Shown here: one piece after another, positions 61,737 to 64,000 of the stretch | How the letters are laid out: every line of letters begins with the position of its first letter | Numbering within the stretch: position 1 is the first letter of the stretch | NCBI RefSeq assembly: GCF_028622875.1 | Contig: NZ_CP117709.1 | Coordinates: forward strand, 5,273,001 to 5,337,000 | Length of the DNA: 64,000 bases | Reading direction: 5' to 3' | From: Streptomyces sp. MMBL 11-1 | GTDB lineage: Bacteria; Actinomycetota; Actinomycetes; Streptomycetales; Streptomycetaceae | The notes under the pieces: model-generated | Told to the model about the DNA's origin: nothing | The model's database searches: none | The model's input: only the letters and a program-made list of their open reading frames with translations | Made by a program: the position numbers and the translations under genes

Positions 61737-62327
61737 TCAGACGGTCGTGACGACCTCGTCGAAGGAGAGGCGCGGGCTGCGCGGGAACCAGGCGTCCTCG
61801 CCCGGCTTGCCGATGTTGACGACCATCAGCGGCGCGTGGTCGTCGTCCAGGAACTCCTTCTGGACGCCCGCGGCGTCGTAGCCGGTCATCGGGCCGGCGG
61901 CCAGGCCGGCGGCGCGGACGCCGATGATGAAGTAGGCGGCCTGCAGCGCGGCGTTGAGGCCGGCGGCCGACTCGCGGGCCGGGCGCTCCGAGAAGAACAT
62001 GTCCTTGGCCTGCGGGAAGTGCGGGAGCAGCGCCGGGAGCTCCTCGTGGAACTCGTTGTCGGCGGCCAGGATCGCGACCAGCGGGGCCGTGGAGGTCTTC
62101 GGGCGGTTGCCCTCGGCCATGTGCTGCACCAGGCGCTCGCGACCCTCGGCGGAGCGGACCAGGACGACGCGCAGCGGCGACTGGTTGAAGGCGGTCGGTC
62201 CGAACTTGACCAGGTCGTAGATCGCCTGGACCTGCTCGTCGGTCACCGGCTCGTCGGTGAAGGTGTTGGCGGTACGGGCCTCACGGAAGAGGAGGTCCTG
62301 GGCGGCGGGGTCGAGAACGAGGGACAT
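61737..62327 (-). CDS. RutE/HadB-like nitroreductase-family protein (malonic semialdehyde reductase)
   Basis: A 196-residue FMN-dependent reductase. Typical subgroup sequences are DLLFREARTANTFTDEPVTDEQVQAIYDLVKFGPTAFNQSPLRVVLVRS (flavin phosphate contacts in R-S-R/N-T and N-Q-P), AGLNAALQAAYFIIGVRAAGLAAGPMTGYD and VVNIGKPGEDAWFPRSPRLSFDEVV. RutE members reduce malonic semialdehyde from pyrimidine breakdown; related ones reduce nitro compounds. No other rut genes are nearby. GGAAGG lies 10 bases upstream. A candidate operator lies upstream. Confidence 0.86.
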   Translation of the reverse strand: MSLVLDPAAQDLLFREARTANTFTDEPVTDEQVQAIYDLVKFGPTAFNQSPLRVVLVRSAEGRERLVQHMAEGNRPKTSTAPLVAILAADNEFHEELPALLPHFPQAKDMFFSERPARESAAGLNAALQAAYFIIGVRAAGLAAGPMTGYDAAGVQKEFLDDDHAPLMVVNIGKPGEDAWFPRSPRLSFDEVVTTV

Positions 62328-62383
62328 CTGGGGCGAACCTTCCGAACGTACGCGGCGGGGAGACGTCCCGAACGTACGCCAGA

Positions 62384-62405
62384 TTTAGGTTAACTTTCAA
62401 CTAAA
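62384..62405. promoter_or_regulatory. Candidate MarR/HxlR-type operator
   Basis: An AT-rich imperfect inverted repeat with outer arms TTTAG and CTAAA and inner TTAAC/CAAC symmetry (8 of 11 positions match), 57 bases upstream of the nitroreductase start. Two CGAACGTACGC direct repeats (62343-62353 and 62369-62379) lie between it and the start. Confidence 0.4.
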
Positions 62406-62599
62406 GCGGGTCGGGAGTGACTCATCGCACAGCGCACCTCTCCCTGCGCCATCACCCGTCCCGCCGCCGCACCCTCGTCCGCCGTAGCCGCAGCACGCCC
62501 GTCCGCCGGGACCGCCACCGAGCCGTCCTGGCGCCGGCCGCCCCGCGCCATCCGAGCGTGCGCGCCGCCGGAGCCCCGCCGGGCCCGCGGACGCCCCGC

Positions 62600-62842
62600 T
62601 CAGCCCTGATGGTCCTCCTGCGGGCGGGCCAGGGCCGCGTCCAGCCGGGCGCGGGCGCCCTCCAGCCAGTGCCGGCAGACCTTCGCCAGCTCCTCGCCCC
62701 GCTCCCACAGGGCCAGCGACTCCTCCAGCGTCGTGCCGCCCGCCTCCAGCCGGCGTACGACCTCGATCAGCTCGTCCCGTGCCTGCTCGTACCCGAGCGT
62801 GCCCGTGGCGGCAGCCGCCGTCGTCCCGTCGTCGTCCGTCAT
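62600..62842 (-). CDS. xseB: Exodeoxyribonuclease VII small subunit
   Basis: An 80-residue helical-hairpin protein with the XseB pattern GYEQARDELIEVVRRLEAGGTTLEESLALWERGEELAKVCRHWLEGARARLDAAL. Several XseB subunits bind each XseA subunit to form the single-strand-specific exonuclease. ATG 62842 (preferred) or GTG 62851. It follows xseA on the same strand after 156 bases. Confidence 0.94.
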   Translation of the reverse strand: MTDDDGTTAAAATGTLGYEQARDELIEVVRRLEAGGTTLEESLALWERGEELAKVCRHWLEGARARLDAALARPQEDHQG

Positions 62843-62901
62843 GTGATCCACCCTAAGCGTGAGCTGTTACGACCATGTGGGCGCTGATGCCCCTGCGACA
62901 C

Positions 62902-62996
62902 GGCGGTCGAGCCGTCCCGCTTCCCGGTTCCGGCGGTCCGGCCGTCCCGCTCCCCGGCTCAGGCGGGCGTGGCGGTCCGGCCGTCCCGCTTCCCGG
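62902..62996. repeat. Three 26-bp imperfect repeats between xseA and xseB
   Basis: Copies at 62902-62927, 62932-62957 and 62971-62996 share GGCGGTCCGGCCGTCCCGCT and differ at one to three positions. They fill the spacer just after the xseA stop. Confidence 0.85.
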
Positions 62997-62998
62997 CC

Positions 62999-64000
62999 TC
63001 ACCCGTCCACCCGCACCGTGAACTCGCCCTCCGACACCCGCGCCCGCAGCGGCTCACCGGGCGCCCCGGCCTCGCCGGGGGAGCGGACCACATGTCCGTC
63101 GGGCCGCTGGAGCACCGCGTAGCCCCGCTCCAGGGTCGCGGCCGGCGACAGCGAGACGACCCGGGCGAGCGTGTGCGACAGCTCCGAATCGGCCCGGTCC
63201 AGGAGATGACCCAGCACCCGGCGGCCGCGCCCGAGGAGCGCGTCCACCTCGGCCTCGCGCTCGTCCACCAGCCGCTGGGGCCGCTCCATCGCGGGGCGGC
63301 CCAGCGCGTGGGCGAGCCCCCGTTCCTCGCGGTCCAGCAACCCCCGTACGGTCCGCAGTGCCCGGTCCCGCAACTGCTGCACCCGCTCCAGCTCCTCGCC
63401 CACGTCGGGGACGACCTTCTTGGCCGCGTCCGTGGGCGTGGAGGCACGCAGGTCGGCCACCAGGTCGAGCAGCGGTGAGTCGGGCTCGTGGCCGATCGCG
63501 GAGACCACCGGCGTACGGCAGCCGGCCACGGTCCGGATCAGCTGCTCGTCGGAGAACGGCAGCAGATCCTCGACGCTGCCGCCGCCCCGCGCCACCACGA
63601 TCACGTCGACCTCCTCCAGCGCGTCCAGCTCCTCGACCGCCCGCACCACCTGGGCGACCGCGTTCACCCCCTGCACGGCGGTGTTGCGGACCTCGAAGCG
63701 CACGGCGGGCCAGCGGCGGCGGGCGTTCTCCAGCACATCACGCTCGGCGGCGGAAGCACGCCCGCAGACCAGCCCGACGAGCTGCGGGAGGAACGGCAGC
63801 GGCTTCTTGCGGTCCAGGGCGAAGAGCCCTTCGGCGGCGAGCGACTTCTTCAGCTGCTCCAGCCGGACGAGCAGCTCACCGATGCCGACCGGCCGTATGT
63901 CCGTCGCCCGGAGCGACAGCTGCCCCCGGGGCGCGTACCACTCGGGCTTGGCCAGCACGACGACGCGCGCGCCCTCCGTCACCACATCGGCGATCCGGTC
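62999..64000 (-). CDS. xseA: Exodeoxyribonuclease VII large subunit, C-terminal part
   Basis: The frame is open to the window edge, giving 333 residues of an enzyme that is normally about 400. The N-terminal OB-fold is mostly outside. The visible part starts in its last strand ([22 protein letters not shown]). The catalytic domain follows with [59 protein letters not shown] (family signature), [27 protein letters not shown], then long coiled-coil helices and the C-terminal segment [13 protein letters not shown]. It degrades single-stranded DNA together with XseB. Confidence 0.95.
   Translation of the reverse strand, partial: DRIADVVTEGARVVVLAKPEWYAPRGQLSLRATDIRPVGIGELLVRLEQLKKSLAAEGLFALDRKKPLPFLPQLVGLVCGRASAAERDVLENARRRWPAVRFEVRNTAVQGVNAVAQVVRAVEELDALEEVDVIVVARGGGSVEDLLPFSDEQLIRTVAGCRTPVVSAIGHEPDSPLLDLVADLRASTPTDAAKKVVPDVGEELERVQQLRDRALRTVRGLLDREERGLAHALGRPAMERPQRLVDEREAEVDALLGRGRRVLGHLLDRADSELSHTLARVVSLSPAATLERGYAVLQRPDGHVVRSPGEAGAPGEPLRARVSEGEFTVRVDG

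Noticed and set aside
62417..62887. Plus-strand open frame divergent from the nitroreductase gene (possible MarR regulator)
   Set aside because: Its product is Arg/Pro-rich and lacks any HTH. It overlaps xseB in antisense.

Overview
The window is high-GC actinomycete chromosome, almost certainly Streptomyces. The signs are very strong third-position GC with long open shadow frames, many GTG and TTG starts, perfect hairpin terminators without long T-tracts, a WhiB-type protein, ALF-repeat and FG-GAP secreted proteins, a PIN-PhoH fusion, and the ahpC-ahpD/oxyR block. The order oxyR, ABC/PadR, SPFH, PBP, fumC, class I fumarase, wblI, glpX, xseB/xseA agrees, from memory, with the conserved core of Streptomyces chromosomes (S. 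coelicolor SCO50xx region); this was not checked by search.

Region 1 (1-16.1 kb) is envelope and secretion. It holds the end of a LuxR-type regulator, a Flp pilin, a TadG-like protein, a lipoprotein and an OmpA-domain protein, with a prepilin peptidase further on. Between them lie a Cys-rich protein of unknown function, a 1175-residue secreted ALF-repeat protein whose stop overlaps the start of a lipoprotein (a possible toxin/immunity-like pair), a small secreted protein, and an FG-GAP protein whose serine-protease domain has lost its catalytic His and Ser. A PIG-V-like mannosyltransferase, a DUF192 protein and a methyltransferase follow.

Region 2 (16.1-39.1 kb) is housekeeping: a probable 6C small RNA, an aldo/keto reductase, a cis-prenyltransferase, PIN-PhoH, a lytic transglycosylase-like protein, an AI-2E family permease, peroxide defence (ahpD-ahpC with divergent oxyR), a PadR-controlled ABC transporter, an SPFH protein with a small partner, a class A PBP, a SpoIIE-type phosphatase, a DUF402 protein, fumC and a GDSL lipase with a ricin-type lectin domain.

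Region 3 (39.1-56.5 kb) is a compact hybrid PKS/NRPS gene cluster set between the two fumarase genes. One minus-strand operon runs MFS exporter, PKS (KS-AT-ACP), a 1945-residue protein with aminotransferase, luciferase-like monooxygenase, C, PCP and C domains, M18 aminopeptidase, type II thioesterase, mycofactocin-type SDR, and an A-PCP protein. A LuxR-type regulator is divergent. The aminotransferase plus flavin monooxygenase recall the microginin synthetase, so the predicted product is a short peptide capped by a 3-amino-2-hydroxy acyl group, the pharmacophore of bestatin, amastatin and microginin aminopeptidase inhibitors. The aminopeptidase translationally coupled to the synthetase would then be a candidate self-resistance or maturation gene. 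This is the most interesting system in the window.

Region 4 (56.5-64 kb) returns to core genes: class I [4Fe-4S] fumarase with a candidate iron box upstream, a DUF1707 protein, a WhiB-like protein followed by a seven-copy 20-bp tandem repeat, glpX, a DUF4245 protein, a RutE-like nitroreductase, xseB, and xseA, which runs off the window edge.
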